From Atribacter laminatus (GTDB lineage: Bacteria > Atribacterota > Atribacteria > Atribacterales > Atribacteraceae), in the NCBI RefSeq assembly GCF_015775515.1, contig NZ_CP065383.1, positions 186,001 through 250,000 of the forward strand: a stretch of 64,000 nt of DNA, in the 5' to 3' direction. The notes beneath the pieces were generated by a model. That model was given only the letters and a program-made list of their open reading frames with translations. It ran no database searches and was not told where the DNA came from. The position numbers and the translations under genes were made by a program. Numbering within the stretch: the stretch's first letter is position 1; each line of letters starts with the position of its first letter. Shown here one piece after another: positions 1-8,069 of this stretch.

Positions 1-93
1 CATTCACGGGTCATGACAAGTTTTTTTCTGAGAAAATTTAAGTTGATGGTATAATAACAAAAAGAAATTTTAGTAAAAAAAGGAGGATGTGGT

Positions 94-1152
94 TTGAGAA
101 ATAACTTGATGACTGGGTTTTTTATCTTAACCCTTCTTCTGTTCTTCTGTTCAACCAGTTTTGCTTTAGGTGCTTTTGACCAAGCCCAAATCTATTTAGA
201 GAGAGGGGATGTCGACCGAGCGATCCATACTTTAAAACCATTAACCAGCTCTTCGAATGAAGATGAACTCTCTCAGGTAGTAGAGGTTTTATACACCTTA
301 TATAGTGAAAAAGGACAAACCCAGGATGCAATTGAGGTTCTCCAAATTTTTATCGAAAAATTCCCTCGAACCCAACTAGCCTACTTATATCGTTATTGGA
401 TTGCCAAAACTGAAGAAGAAAGCAAAAAATACCAAGAGTCTTTAAAATTATTACAAAAAATTGCCTCGGAATATCCATCAGATATCAGTGATCCTTATAA
501 TATCCGTCAACAAGCGATGGAAGACATAGCTCTCCATCAGGAATACTACTTTGGAAACTATCCAGCCGCCATTGAGAGTTATTTAATGATTTTAACCCAA
601 TACCCCGCTTATGAAGAGAAATCGAGAATTCTACTACAAGTTGCTAACTGTTATGAAAAAACAGATCAATTCGATAAAGCCATGGAATCTTATCAGAAAA
701 TTCGCTTTCAAGAAACCGATCCGTATTATCTTGATCTTGCTGAGTTGAGGATTGAGTATTTGCAGTCCGATCCAACCTGGGCAAGAAAAAATGCAGCTAT
801 TTTAATCAAAGAGCTTCGAGATGCTTTTGAAAAAAAAGATCTTAAAACTATCGAAAGTTTAGCTAAAAAAGGCGATTTTTGGACTGGACAAATGTTCAGC
901 GAATTTGATATTGTGAGTTTTTCTCAAATTGTTCAATATTTTTCAACCTATTTAACTCAATCTCCTCTCCAAGTTCACCCCGCTCAAAAAAGAGAAAATG
1001 AGTATATTCTTAAAATTACTTCATGGGGCGATCCTGACTTTTCAACTCTTTATCTCTATATTGTAAAGGGCATTTACGGATGGGAATGGAGTAAAATCGT
1101 CCTGTCCAATCCCGAAATCGAGTGTCAGGCAAACAATTTCGGTGACACATAA
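94..1152 (+). CDS. Exported TPR-repeat protein
   Basis: The TTG at 94 follows an AGGAGG at 81-86. About 25 N-terminal residues form a signal peptide (hydrophobic LTLLLFFCSTSFALG), so the mature protein should act outside the cytoplasm. Residues 25-235 contain helix pairs of tetratricopeptide type (YLERGDVDRAIHTLKPL, CYEKTDQFDKAMESYQ, AIESYLMILTQYP). Such repeats usually mediate protein-protein contacts. The last 110 residues look like a separate small domain that I do not recognise. A TATAAT-like sequence lies at 50-55. The gene ends 263 nt before hisB, which has its own apparent promoter, so it is probably not part of the his operon. The specific function is unknown. Confidence 0.8.
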   Translation: MRNNLMTGFFILTLLLFFCSTSFALGAFDQAQIYLERGDVDRAIHTLKPLTSSSNEDELSQVVEVLYTLYSEKGQTQDAIEVLQIFIEKFPRTQLAYLYRYWIAKTEEESKKYQESLKLLQKIASEYPSDISDPYNIRQQAMEDIALHQEYYFGNYPAAIESYLMILTQYPAYEEKSRILLQVANCYEKTDQFDKAMESYQKIRFQETDPYYLDLAELRIEYLQSDPTWARKNAAILIKELRDAFEKKDLKTIESLAKKGDFWTGQMFSEFDIVSFSQIVQYFSTYLTQSPLQVHPAQKRENEYILKITSWGDPDFSTLYLYIVKGIYGWEWSKIVLSNPEIECQANNFGDT

Positions 1153-1216
1153 TATGAAATAAATTTGATATTATTCATTTTTTTTGTAAAATAGAAGGAG
1201 TTACATAAAGTCAGCT

Positions 1217-1415
1217 TGTTATAATGGAATACATATCGATTCAATATTGATATATAAGCCCTCGTAACACCAAGCTGAATCCTCCTCAAGCTGGAGGAGT
1301 TGGATGAAACAATTCCTCTGGGGGGAGGTTTCATGCCACCTTCAGATTAAAAAAGGTTATTTAATATGAATATATTGTTCTATTCTACAATATATATAAT
1401 CAATGAGGTGATTTT
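1217..1415 (+). promoter_or_regulatory. Promoter and structured leader of the his operon
   Basis: An extended -10 (TG, one base, TATAAT) at 1217-1225 would start a transcript near 1232 with a leader of about 180 nt. The leader can form two hairpins. One uses TCCTCC 1280-1285 with GGAGGA 1293-1298. The other has outer arms TGAAAC 1305-1310 and GTTTCA 1328-1333 with partly paired purine/pyrimidine tracts inside. I see no T-box antiterminator, no run of His codons and no U-tract terminator. The structure is visible in the sequence; a regulatory role is inference. Confidence 0.45.
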
Positions 1416-2000
1416 GTGCAAAAACGAGAAGCCTTAAAAAAAAGGACAACTCTTGAAACCGATATTGAAATATATATTCATCTCGATGGTCATCAGCAAA
1501 TCAACTTTGACCTTCCAATTCCTTTTTTCCCTCATTTATTGAAAAGTATGGCATTTTTTGCGGATTGGGATCTCAATATAAAAGCTCGTGGAGATGTTGA
1601 AGTTGATTTTCACCATCTCGTTGAAGATATTGGTATTGTATTAGGAGAAGCTTTTCGAGCTGCCATTGGTGAAATAAAAAATATTCAGCGTTACAGTAAC
1701 CAGTTTATTCCCATGGATGAGGCTTTGAGCATGGTTTCTATTGATGTGGGTGGTCGACCCTTCCTCTATTACGATGTCCCAATTGGCTCTCAATTAGTTG
1801 GTGATTTTGAGGTTGCTTTGATTGAAGAATTTTTAAGAGCTTTTGCCAATCATTCACAAATTACTATACATAGCAAACTATGGTGGGGTAAAAACGGACA
1901 TCATATCTTAGAATCTCTTTTCAAGGCTTTAGGAAAAGCTTTAAAAGAAGCTGCAAAATTAAATGGTGAAACAATTCCCTCCACCAAAGGAATCATATAG
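1416..2000 (+). CDS. hisB: Imidazoleglycerol-phosphate dehydratase, divergent
   Basis: HisB dehydrates imidazole-glycerol phosphate to imidazole-acetol phosphate in histidine synthesis and is a di-manganese enzyme. The GTG at 1416 has GAGGTG just upstream. The 194 aa match a monofunctional HisB. Both metal-binding HHxxE motifs are present (HHLVE near residue 69, HHILE near 165), with PMDEAL and GRP in between. Compared with the E. coli domain as I remember it, FFDHML reads FFPHLL, the histidine of the following (A/T)HG is replaced in AFFAD, and D-x-SGRP reads DVGGRP. The protein is recognisable but unusual near the active site. It is the first gene of a hisB-H-A-F-IE operon. hisG, hisD and hisC are not in the window. 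Confidence 0.88.
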   Translation: MQKREALKKRTTLETDIEIYIHLDGHQQINFDLPIPFFPHLLKSMAFFADWDLNIKARGDVEVDFHHLVEDIGIVLGEAFRAAIGEIKNIQRYSNQFIPMDEALSMVSIDVGGRPFLYYDVPIGSQLVGDFEVALIEEFLRAFANHSQITIHSKLWWGKNGHHILESLFKALGKALKEAAKLNGETIPSTKGII

Positions 2001-2014
2001 GAGATTATTAAAAA

Positions 2015-2623
2015 ATGATTGTCATTGTTGATTACGGAATAGGTAATTTGCACAGCGTTTCAAAAGCTTTGGAAAAATTAGGATTCAAGAACCAAATCAG
2101 CCAAGACCCAGATTTGGTTGAAAAAGCTCATGCTCTTATCCTCCCTGGGGTTGGATCTTTTGGTGAAGCGATGGAACAAATGGAAAAAAATAATTTCATT
2201 GAGGCTATCTGCAACTCGGTTCAAAAAGGGAAACCAATTTTAGGTATTTGTTTAGGGCTACAACTTCTTTTTGAAAAAAGTCAAGAATCGACGAAGAAAA
2301 AGGGGCTATCACTCATCAAAGGAGAGGTGCGAAAACTTCCACCAACCAATAAAGTTCCTCACATGGGTTGGAATAAAATTCTTTTCACTAAAAAAAAGGC
2401 ACTCTCGGGATTGATACCCGATGGCCGTTTCTTTTATTTTGCCCATTCTTATTACGTAATACCGGAATCAAAAGAATGCATTGTCGGAATCAGCAATTAT
2501 AATGTGGTTATTCCGGTTATTATCAATCAGGATAATATCTGGGGAGTGCAATTTCATCCGGAAAAAAGCTCAAAATGGGGAATCCATTTTCTCGAAACCT
2601 GGGCAAAGAGAGTTATCCCATGA
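2015..2623 (+). CDS. hisH: Imidazole glycerol phosphate synthase, glutaminase subunit
   Basis: HisH hydrolyses glutamine and channels ammonia to HisF, which makes IGP and AICAR. The 202 aa form a class I amidotransferase. The nucleophile lies in GICLGLQLLF (Cys near residue 80). The oxyanion region is PGVGSFGEAM. The catalytic His and Glu lie in GVQFHPEKSSKWG near the C-terminus. The typical PHMGWN motif is also present. It starts 14 nt after hisB, and its TGA stop overlaps the hisA ATG (ATGA at 2620-2623), which suggests translational coupling. Confidence 0.95.
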   Translation: MIVIVDYGIGNLHSVSKALEKLGFKNQISQDPDLVEKAHALILPGVGSFGEAMEQMEKNNFIEAICNSVQKGKPILGICLGLQLLFEKSQESTKKKGLSLIKGEVRKLPPTNKVPHMGWNKILFTKKKALSGLIPDGRFFYFAHSYYVIPESKECIVGISNYNVVIPVIINQDNIWGVQFHPEKSSKWGIHFLETWAKRVIP

Positions 2624-3369
2624 TATTTCCCATTCCAGCTATTGATATCATCAACGGACATTGTGTTCGCTTAGAAAAAGGCGATTATTCACAAATGAGC
2701 ATATACAGTGATTCTCCATTGGAAATGGCATTGCATTGGGAAGAAAAAAAAGCTCCAATGCTTCACCTGATCGATTTAGACGGTGCAAAAATTGGTAAAC
2801 CAGTGAATCATCCTCTATTTCAGAAGATCATTCAATCGGTTCAAATTCCAGTAGAGGTGGGTGGCGGTATCCGAAGTCTTTCCACTTTTCTCTCTTATCT
2901 CGATGCCGGTGCTCAACGAATAATCTTTGGAAGTATCGCCATCAAAAATCCAAATCTCATCGAGGACTGCCTTAAAAGAAATCAAGAAAGTGTGGTGATA
3001 AGTATTGACTCCCGAGGCGGCATGGTAGCCCTTCAGGGTTGGACCGAAAAAACGACCGTTTCGGCCGTTGACCTCACCAACCAATTAAAAAACCTCGGCG
3101 TGATCAATTTTATATTTACCGATATCGAACGGGATGGTGCTCTTCAGGGAGTTGACGTAGATCGCATTCAAAATTTTCTTCAAAAAACCGAAGTTCCGAC
3201 TTTCATTGCCGGAGGAGTTACTACTCTCGAGGATGTGTTACAGCTCAAAAAATTGAATCCTTGGATAAAAGGTATTATTTTAGGAAAAGCACTCTATTCG
3301 GGTGCATTAAAATTTGAAGAAGTTCAGAAAATTCTTCAGGAGGAAGAAAAGTGCTCGTTAAGAGAATAA
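2620..3369 (+). CDS. hisA: ProFAR isomerase (phosphoribosylformimino-AICAR-P isomerase)
   Basis: HisA is the TIM-barrel isomerase converting ProFAR to PRFAR. I start it at the ATG at 2620 inside the ATGA overlap with hisH. An upstream in-frame ATG at 2575 would only add hisH-overlapping sequence before the canonical start [19 protein letters not shown]. Family marks are the N-terminal AIDI with VRL and [12 protein letters not shown], the phosphate-binding VGGGIRS, and GGV near residue 200. Length is 249 aa, normal for the family. The 3' end overlaps hisF by 19 nt. Confidence 0.95.
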   Translation: MIFPIPAIDIINGHCVRLEKGDYSQMSIYSDSPLEMALHWEEKKAPMLHLIDLDGAKIGKPVNHPLFQKIIQSVQIPVEVGGGIRSLSTFLSYLDAGAQRIIFGSIAIKNPNLIEDCLKRNQESVVISIDSRGGMVALQGWTEKTTVSAVDLTNQLKNLGVINFIFTDIERDGALQGVDVDRIQNFLQKTEVPTFIAGGVTTLEDVLQLKKLNPWIKGIILGKALYSGALKFEEVQKILQEEEKCSLRE

Positions 3370-4133
3370 TCCCTTGTTTAGATGTCAAAGAAGGAAAGGT
3401 TGTCAAAGGAATTCACTTCGAAAATCTGAAGGATGTCGGTGACCCGGTCGAGCTTGCCAAGCGCTATGAAGAAGAAGGCGCAGACGAATTAGTATTCTTG
3501 GACATCACCGCATCCTATGAAAAAAGAGAAACCATGGTGAATATTGCTGAAAAAGTTGCTGAGAATATCTACATGCCCTTTACCGTTGGAGGTGGAATCA
3601 GTACTCCTGAACACGTCAGCAATCTTCTCAAAGCAGGAGCCGACAAAGTATCCATCAATACTGCAGCGGTGCTCAATCCCGATTTGATTGCCCAATTGTC
3701 TGAAAAATTTGGAAACCAATGTGTCGTAGTTGCCATTGACGTCAAAAAAACCTGGGATCGTATCACCCGTCGTAGCTATTGGGAAGTCTACATCAATGGA
3801 GGAAGAACGCCAACCGGAAAAGACGCAATAGCCTGGGCGAGTCAAGTTGAAAACCTCGGAGCTGGTGAAATTCTTCTCACCAGCATGGATACCGACGGTA
3901 CACAAAATGGGTATGATTTATTCCTCACCAGGAAAATCGTTGACAGCGTAAATATTCCAGTAATCGCTTCTGGCGGAGCTGGAAAATTAGAGCATCTTCT
4001 GACAGTTTTTCGTGAAGGAGGAGCCGATGCTGCACTCGTCGCTTCAATTTTCCATTATAAAAACTTCACTATCCAAGATGCTAAAGCCTTTCTTAAAAAG
4101 CGCGGAATACCAGTAAGGATAGAAGAACCATGA
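3351..4133 (+). CDS. hisF: Imidazole glycerol phosphate synthase, cyclase subunit
   Basis: HisF takes ammonia from HisH and PRFAR to form IGP and AICAR. The GTG at 3351 lies inside the hisA 3' end behind AGGAGG near 3339. It gives the standard start [18 protein letters not shown], which contains the catalytic Asp (CLDV). VGGGIS near residue 82, a second catalytic Asp in SMDTDGT near 177, and IASGGAG complete the half-barrel phosphate sites. It has 260 aa. The stop overlaps the hisIE ATG (ATGA 4130-4133). Confidence 0.96.
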   Translation: MLVKRIIPCLDVKEGKVVKGIHFENLKDVGDPVELAKRYEEEGADELVFLDITASYEKRETMVNIAEKVAENIYMPFTVGGGISTPEHVSNLLKAGADKVSINTAAVLNPDLIAQLSEKFGNQCVVVAIDVKKTWDRITRRSYWEVYINGGRTPTGKDAIAWASQVENLGAGEILLTSMDTDGTQNGYDLFLTRKIVDSVNIPVIASGGAGKLEHLLTVFREGGADAALVASIFHYKNFTIQDAKAFLKKRGIPVRIEEP

Positions 4134-4789
4134 TGGAATCCATTCTTGAACATCTTCATTTCGATGAAAAAGGTTTAATTCCGGCAATCATCCAAGACGA
4201 AAAGAGTGGAAAGGTTTTAATGATGGCCTATATGAATTCTGATGCACTGGAAAAAACCATCAAAACTGGTAAAACCTGGTTTTATAGTAGAAAAAGAAAA
4301 ACTTTATGGAATAAGGGAGAAACCAGTGGTCATTACCAACTGGTAAAAGAGATGTATATCGATTGTGACCAGGATACTCTCCTGATTATAGTTGAACAAA
4401 AAGGAGTAGCCTGTCATACCGGATTCAACTCCTGTTTTCATCGCCAGGTTTCAGAAAATGGAATTGCTTCACCTCACCCAGAATTGCCACACTATGCCTT
4501 GGGATGCTTTGCTCAGGAACTTTTTGATGTGATTCAAGAACGAGCCAAGAATTCATCGCCACAGTCTTATACCAGCAAGCTTTTGCATTCCGGGGGGGAA
4601 AAAATCCTCCGCAAAATTTCCGAAGAAGCGACTGAGGTCATTCTGGCTTCATTAGAAAATGATGAACAAAAAAAAGAGCATTTACAATGGGAAGTTGCCG
4701 ATCTCCTTTACCACCTTTTGGTTCTCGTCCAGTACGAGCAATTAAACTGGTATGATATCATGAACGAGCTCAAAAAAAGGCGAAAGTAA
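4130..4789 (+). CDS. hisIE: Bifunctional phosphoribosyl-AMP cyclohydrolase / phosphoribosyl-ATP pyrophosphatase
   Basis: This is a fusion of the two enzymes acting just after HisG. The N-terminal HisI domain (residues 1-115) has [29 protein letters not shown] and the zinc-related cysteines in IDCDQDT and [12 protein letters not shown]. The C-terminal HisE domain (about 125-215) has [16 protein letters not shown] and the [12 protein letters not shown] helix, a MazG-like pyrophosphatase fold. The ATG at 4130 overlaps the hisF stop; a second ATG at 4133 is equally possible. It is the last gene of the operon. Confidence 0.95.
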   Translation: MMESILEHLHFDEKGLIPAIIQDEKSGKVLMMAYMNSDALEKTIKTGKTWFYSRKRKTLWNKGETSGHYQLVKEMYIDCDQDTLLIIVEQKGVACHTGFNSCFHRQVSENGIASPHPELPHYALGCFAQELFDVIQERAKNSSPQSYTSKLLHSGGEKILRKISEEATEVILASLENDEQKKEHLQWEVADLLYHLLVLVQYEQLNWYDIMNELKKRRK

Positions 4790-4800
4790 TCAAGAAAGAA

Positions 4801-4925
4801 TTCTAATTTCCCTTCTCCCACTCGCTCTCGATTTTTTCTCCTGGTGGGAGAGCGCTTTATTTTTTTTCCTCTTCCCCTGGTTCACCCTCTCATCTTGTCC
4901 TTCTCCCATCAAGGGAGAAGGAACC
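4801..4925. repeat. HR3-type palindromic repeats after the his operon
   Basis: Degenerate copies of the dispersed HR3 hairpin lie here (CTTCTCCCA...CTGGTGGGAGAG and CTTCTCCCATCAAGGGAGAAG near 4900-4921). They may act as a transcript 3' end for the his operon, but no clean U-tract terminator follows. Confidence 0.55.
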
Positions 4926-5070
4926 GCCAAAACCGAGACTGAAGGAATTATAAAATTAAAAATCGAAGATTTAAATCATTCTATAACCTATTGAAGAGGT
5001 ATCTCCTATTTAAAGTTCGAAAATCTCTTGAATTGAAAAAAACGATATGATATTATGTATGCCGTCGCGT

Positions 5071-5145
5071 GGGTCCATAGCTCAGCGGTAGAGCAGTCGG
5101 CTCATAACCGATCGGTCCCTGGTTCGAATCCGGGTGGGCCCACCA
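5071..5145 (+). tRNA. tRNA with CAT anticodon (probably elongator Met)
   Basis: A complete 75-nt cloverleaf can be drawn. The acceptor stem is GGGTCCA with TGGGCCC. The D arm is GCTC-AGCGGTA-GAGC. The anticodon loop CTCATAA has CAT at 5103-5105. The T arm contains GGTTCGAATCC, and CCA is encoded at 5143-5145. A CAT anticodon can mean elongator Met, initiator or lysidine-modified Ile. The A-T closing pair argues against the initiator. The GTCGGCTCATAACCGAT arm resembles clostridial tRNA-Met from memory, so Met is favoured without excluding Ile2. Confidence 0.93.
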
Positions 5146-5171
5146 ATTTAAAAATCAATACCAATAACCCT

Positions 5172-6293
5172 ATGACAACTCTCCAACAATTACTTGATTT
5201 TTTTGAATATCTGTATCCATCCCACTTTGCCCTGCCTGACGACCGGACTGGTCTTCAAATCAAGGGTGAACGGAACCAAATTTCCCGAGTTCTCGTAGCG
5301 CTTGAACTCAACCAGGAAGTTTTTCATAAAGTCCTAAAGCACCAAATCGATTTTTTATACCTCCATCACCCGCCAATTTGGAATCCACTTTTTACACTTA
5401 ACAATGATGATCCCTGGTGCCGGATGATTACTCGACTTTTTCACGAGGGAATTAGTGTTCTTGCTCACCACACTAATCTTGACATCTATCCAGGGGGAAT
5501 TGCCGATCAGTGGATATCAATTCTTCAACTCAATGGGGAGGTTAAACCGATATCTCCAAGATCAAGCTCTGCATTTAAAATTATAACTTTTATTCCACCC
5601 GATTATTTAGAAACAGTCGCTCAATCTCTTTTTCAAAATGGCGCCGGAATTATCGGTCCATATCGATCGTGTAGTTTTCAAGTTGAAGGTATAGGTACTT
5701 TTCTTCCTCTTGAGGGAGCTCACCCTTTTATAGGTAAAGTTGGGAATGGGGAAAAAGTCAAAGAAATCCGGATTGAGGTTAACCTTTCTGATCCGAAACT
5801 CATCAATCAATTGGTTGACGCTATAAAAACAACTCATCCCTACCAAAATCCGGTAATCGATATCTACCCCTTGTACTTTAATGGTTCGACTTCTGATGGT
5901 TTAGGCCGTTTCATCGCTCTGAACCAACCCTTAAAATGGAAAACTTTAATCAAACATCTAAAATCGTTGTTAAAAAATGAATCCTCTCTTTTCAGTCAGA
6001 AAGATTATGGAAACTCACTCCTTCAAAAAATTGCTTTATGTCCTGGGAGCGGTGGAAGCCTTCTTGACAAAGTCATTTTGGAAAAATCTGATGTTTATAT
6101 AAGTGGTGATTTAAGCCACCATGAAATTGAAAAGTTAAAACTCTATCATATTGACTATATTCCAGTTCCTCATGGTGATGGAGAAAGAATCGGATTAAAG
6201 ATGATCTTTGCGAATATAAAAAAATCTGCTACCGAACTTTTGCCCGAGGTAGTGTTTCTTTTTGAGGACGAGCTGAATGGAGAAGGCTGCTAA
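5172..6293 (+). CDS. Nif3-like dinuclear metal center protein (YqfO type)
   Basis: This is a Nif3/YbgI/YqfO family protein (COG0327), a dinuclear-metal fold often annotated as GTP cyclohydrolase I type 2; its cellular role is unsettled. The ATG at 5172 is used because the longer open frame starting at 5055 runs through the tRNA gene. Metal-binding signatures are visible: LYLHHPPIW near residue 64, LAHHTNLD near 98, and SGDLSHHE with PHGDGE near the C-terminus. The 373 aa include the middle insertion typical of the longer YqfO form (about residues 130-240). The start lies only 26 nt after the tRNA CCA end. Confidence 0.9.
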   Translation: MTTLQQLLDFFEYLYPSHFALPDDRTGLQIKGERNQISRVLVALELNQEVFHKVLKHQIDFLYLHHPPIWNPLFTLNNDDPWCRMITRLFHEGISVLAHHTNLDIYPGGIADQWISILQLNGEVKPISPRSSSAFKIITFIPPDYLETVAQSLFQNGAGIIGPYRSCSFQVEGIGTFLPLEGAHPFIGKVGNGEKVKEIRIEVNLSDPKLINQLVDAIKTTHPYQNPVIDIYPLYFNGSTSDGLGRFIALNQPLKWKTLIKHLKSLLKNESSLFSQKDYGNSLLQKIALCPGSGGSLLDKVILEKSDVYISGDLSHHEIEKLKLYHIDYIPVPHGDGERIGLKMIFANIKKSATELLPEVVFLFEDELNGEGC

Positions 6294-6410
6294 ATCTCAG
6301 GTTAAATACGAATACTTAAGAAAAGTATCAGCAGTTTCTTGTAGATTTTATTGACAAAACCATAGATTACCTATCACAATAAGGAAAGATTTTTGCCAAG
6401 GAGGTTGCCT

Positions 6411-7109
6411 TTGCTCAATATCTTCGAAAACCTGACACATCTCCAGAATATCGATGGAATCATCCTTAGTCAAAAAAAGAAAATTGTCCAAAAAAACGAA
6501 GAAATTCGAAAAATTCAGCAAAATATCGAAAACAATAATTTAGAGTGGGAAAATTACCGAAAATTGTATGACAAAGAAAGAATTGAATTATCTCGCTTAG
6601 AACTGGAACTGAAAGATGTTGAGGAAAAATTAAATAAATCGCAAAATCAACTCTATAGTGGCAATGTTCAGTCTGGGAAGGAACTGAGCCAATGGAAATC
6701 TACCATGGAAAGCCATGAGAAAACTAAGTCGAATCTTGAAGATTACGTCATTAATCAAATTGATAAAATCGAAGGAATGAGAATTAAAGAAAAGGAAAAA
6801 GAACATCAGCTTCTTATTCAGCGATTTGAGAAAGATATTGACAGTCTAAAAAAAGATATTGAGAAAATGAAATCGGACCTTTCCAACAATATTCAGCTGA
6901 GAACCGATTCTATCCAGAATATTCCTGCTGACATCCTTTCTCTTTATGAAGAATTACGAAAAAAATTCTCCGATCCAGTTGTTGAAATGGACGGTGATAC
7001 TTGCCGAGGATGCCACCTGGCTCTTCCCTCTTCGATTGCTAAAAGAGTCCGAAAAAAAGAAGAAGTAATTCAATGTCCGAACTGCCAACGCTTCATTTTC
7101 TTTAAGTAG
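6411..7109 (+). CDS. Coiled-coil protein with C4-type zinc ribbon (COG1579 family)
   Basis: I choose the TTG at 6411, six bases after AAGGAGG (6398-6404); the longer frame from 6393 would read through that ribosome binding site. Residues 10-170 are a long charged coiled coil. The C-terminal 45 residues hold a zinc ribbon with CRGC and CPNC. This family commonly sits beside nif3 and near the RNase P RNA gene, as here, but its biochemical role is not established. A TTGACA at 6351-6356 suggests a promoter, with only a weak -10 behind it. Confidence 0.85.
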   Translation: MLNIFENLTHLQNIDGIILSQKKKIVQKNEEIRKIQQNIENNNLEWENYRKLYDKERIELSRLELELKDVEEKLNKSQNQLYSGNVQSGKELSQWKSTMESHEKTKSNLEDYVINQIDKIEGMRIKEKEKEHQLLIQRFEKDIDSLKKDIEKMKSDLSNNIQLRTDSIQNIPADILSLYEELRKKFSDPVVEMDGDTCRGCHLALPSSIAKRVRKKEEVIQCPNCQRFIFFK

Positions 7110-7273
7110 TTTTTAAATGGTCCATTTGGTTTCAAATCACCCTCAAGAAAACCATCTTACCTTCATTACCATTCATTTTATACAATACTTGTCTTGATTT
7201 TAAAGATAAACCCTCCCACCAATTGCTGGCATCAAATGAAGTTGAAAACATATGCTCAATAACCAATTTTCCC

Positions 7274-7610
7274 TTTTAGCAAAGGGGGTTAGGAGGATTT
7301 GATTTTTTTTACTGCTCCGTCATTGCGAGGAGCGTTTTGTGCGACGTGGCAATCTCTCATTTGTTAGAATCAGTGAGTCGTGAGAAGTGTGACGTGAGCC
7401 GGATAAAAGAAACAGCAAGTGATGATAAAAACGACAATCTGGTGTTTCTTTCCCTAAAGGCCTGAAGATGAGATCCTTAAAAATAATTTGGAAATAAAAA
7501 AAATTAAAGGATGAGATCCTCACGGATTCAAAAGACGAATCCTCAGGATGACGCTTGCGGCGTCAGATGAGATCCTCGTGCTTCCGAATACAAAGCCTCA
7601 GGATGACGGC
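7274..7610. repeat. Composite dispersed repeat (HR4-HR2-spacer-HR1-HR1)
   Basis: One of three related copies of a roughly 340-bp composite; the others are 46715-47057 and 48381-48715. Order: an HR4 remnant, HR2 at 7317-7355, a spacer containing AATCAGTGAGTCGTGAGAAG, HR1 with inner stem GGATTC 7524-7529 / GAATCC 7537-7542, then a decayed HR1 at 7566-7608. It fills the gap between the zinc-ribbon gene and rnpB and ends about 35 nt before the rnpB -10. I see no gene in it. Confidence 0.75.
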
Positions 7611-7643
7611 ATTATTAATCGTTCCGGTATTTTTAGAATAGTG

Positions 7644-7649
7644 TATAAT
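7644..7649 (+). promoter_or_regulatory. -10 box of the RNase P RNA promoter
   Basis: A perfect TATAAT ends six bases before the expected 5' end of the RNA. No good -35 stands at the usual spacing, which falls at the edge of the dispersed repeat. Confidence 0.6.
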
Positions 7650-7654
7650 ATCAG

Positions 7655-8002
7655 TGGGAAGATCTGGCAACCGCAGGTAAACAAACCTGAGGAAAGTCCG
7701 AACTCCACAGAGCAAGGTACTGGATAACATCCAGCGGGGGTAACCCCGGGAAAGTGCCACAGAAAAGCAAACCACCTTGGTTTTTTACCAAGGCAAGGGT
7801 GAAAAGGCGAGGTAAGAGCTCACCGATCACCGGGTGACCGGTGTTATCTGGAAAACCCTACCTGGAGCAAGGCCAAATAGGAAGGAATGAGGCTGCTCGC
7901 TGACCTTCGGGTTGGCCGCTTGAGGAACCGGGCAACCGGTTTCCCAGATAGATGGTTGTCGTTCTCTTTTGAGAATACAAAATTCGGCTTATCGATCTTC
8001 CT
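7655..8002 (+). ncRNA. rnpB: RNase P RNA, bacterial type A
   Basis: This is the catalytic RNA that cleaves tRNA 5' leaders. The conserved GAGGAAAGTCC lies at 7689-7699, with GTGAAAAGGCGAGGTAAGAG further on. The P12 hairpin CACCGGGTGACCGGTG follows, then the L15 region (GGTTGGCCGCTTGAGG) and the 3' GGCTTATCGATC. The ends pair (GGAAGATC 7657-7664 with GATCTTCC 7994-8001, helix P1). In P4, CCGAA 7698-7702 pairs with TTCGG 7983-7987. A -10 lies upstream and a strong terminator downstream. Ends are estimated to within a few bases. Confidence 0.95.
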
Positions 8003-8005
8003 AAA

Positions 8006-8053
8006 AAAGAAAGGTTAAGTTATCTTTCTGATAACTTAACCTTTCTTTTTTTT
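8006..8053. terminator. Strong, probably bidirectional terminator
   Basis: A perfect 18-bp stem (8006-8023 with 8031-8048), a 7-nt loop and an uninterrupted T run to 8053 on the plus strand; the opposite strand has a T run from the A tract at 8003-8008. It ends rnpB and probably also the ABC operon that converges from the minus strand and stops at 8070. Confidence 0.92.
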
Positions 8054-8069
8054 AAATTTCCAGCAAAAA

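Noticed and set aside
1217-1415. T-box riboswitch before hisB
   Set aside because: No TGGNACCGCG-type antiterminator bulge and no terminator hairpin with a U tract.
2575-2619. Upstream start for HisA
   Set aside because: It reads hisH coding sequence in another frame; the canonical start is the ATGA overlap at 2620.
5055-5171. Longer N-terminus for the Nif3-like protein
   Set aside because: The frame crosses the complete tRNA gene; the family-like sequence begins at the ATG at 5172.
7563-7775. 70-codon minus-strand frame
   Set aside because: Antisense to the RNase P RNA and the repeat before it.
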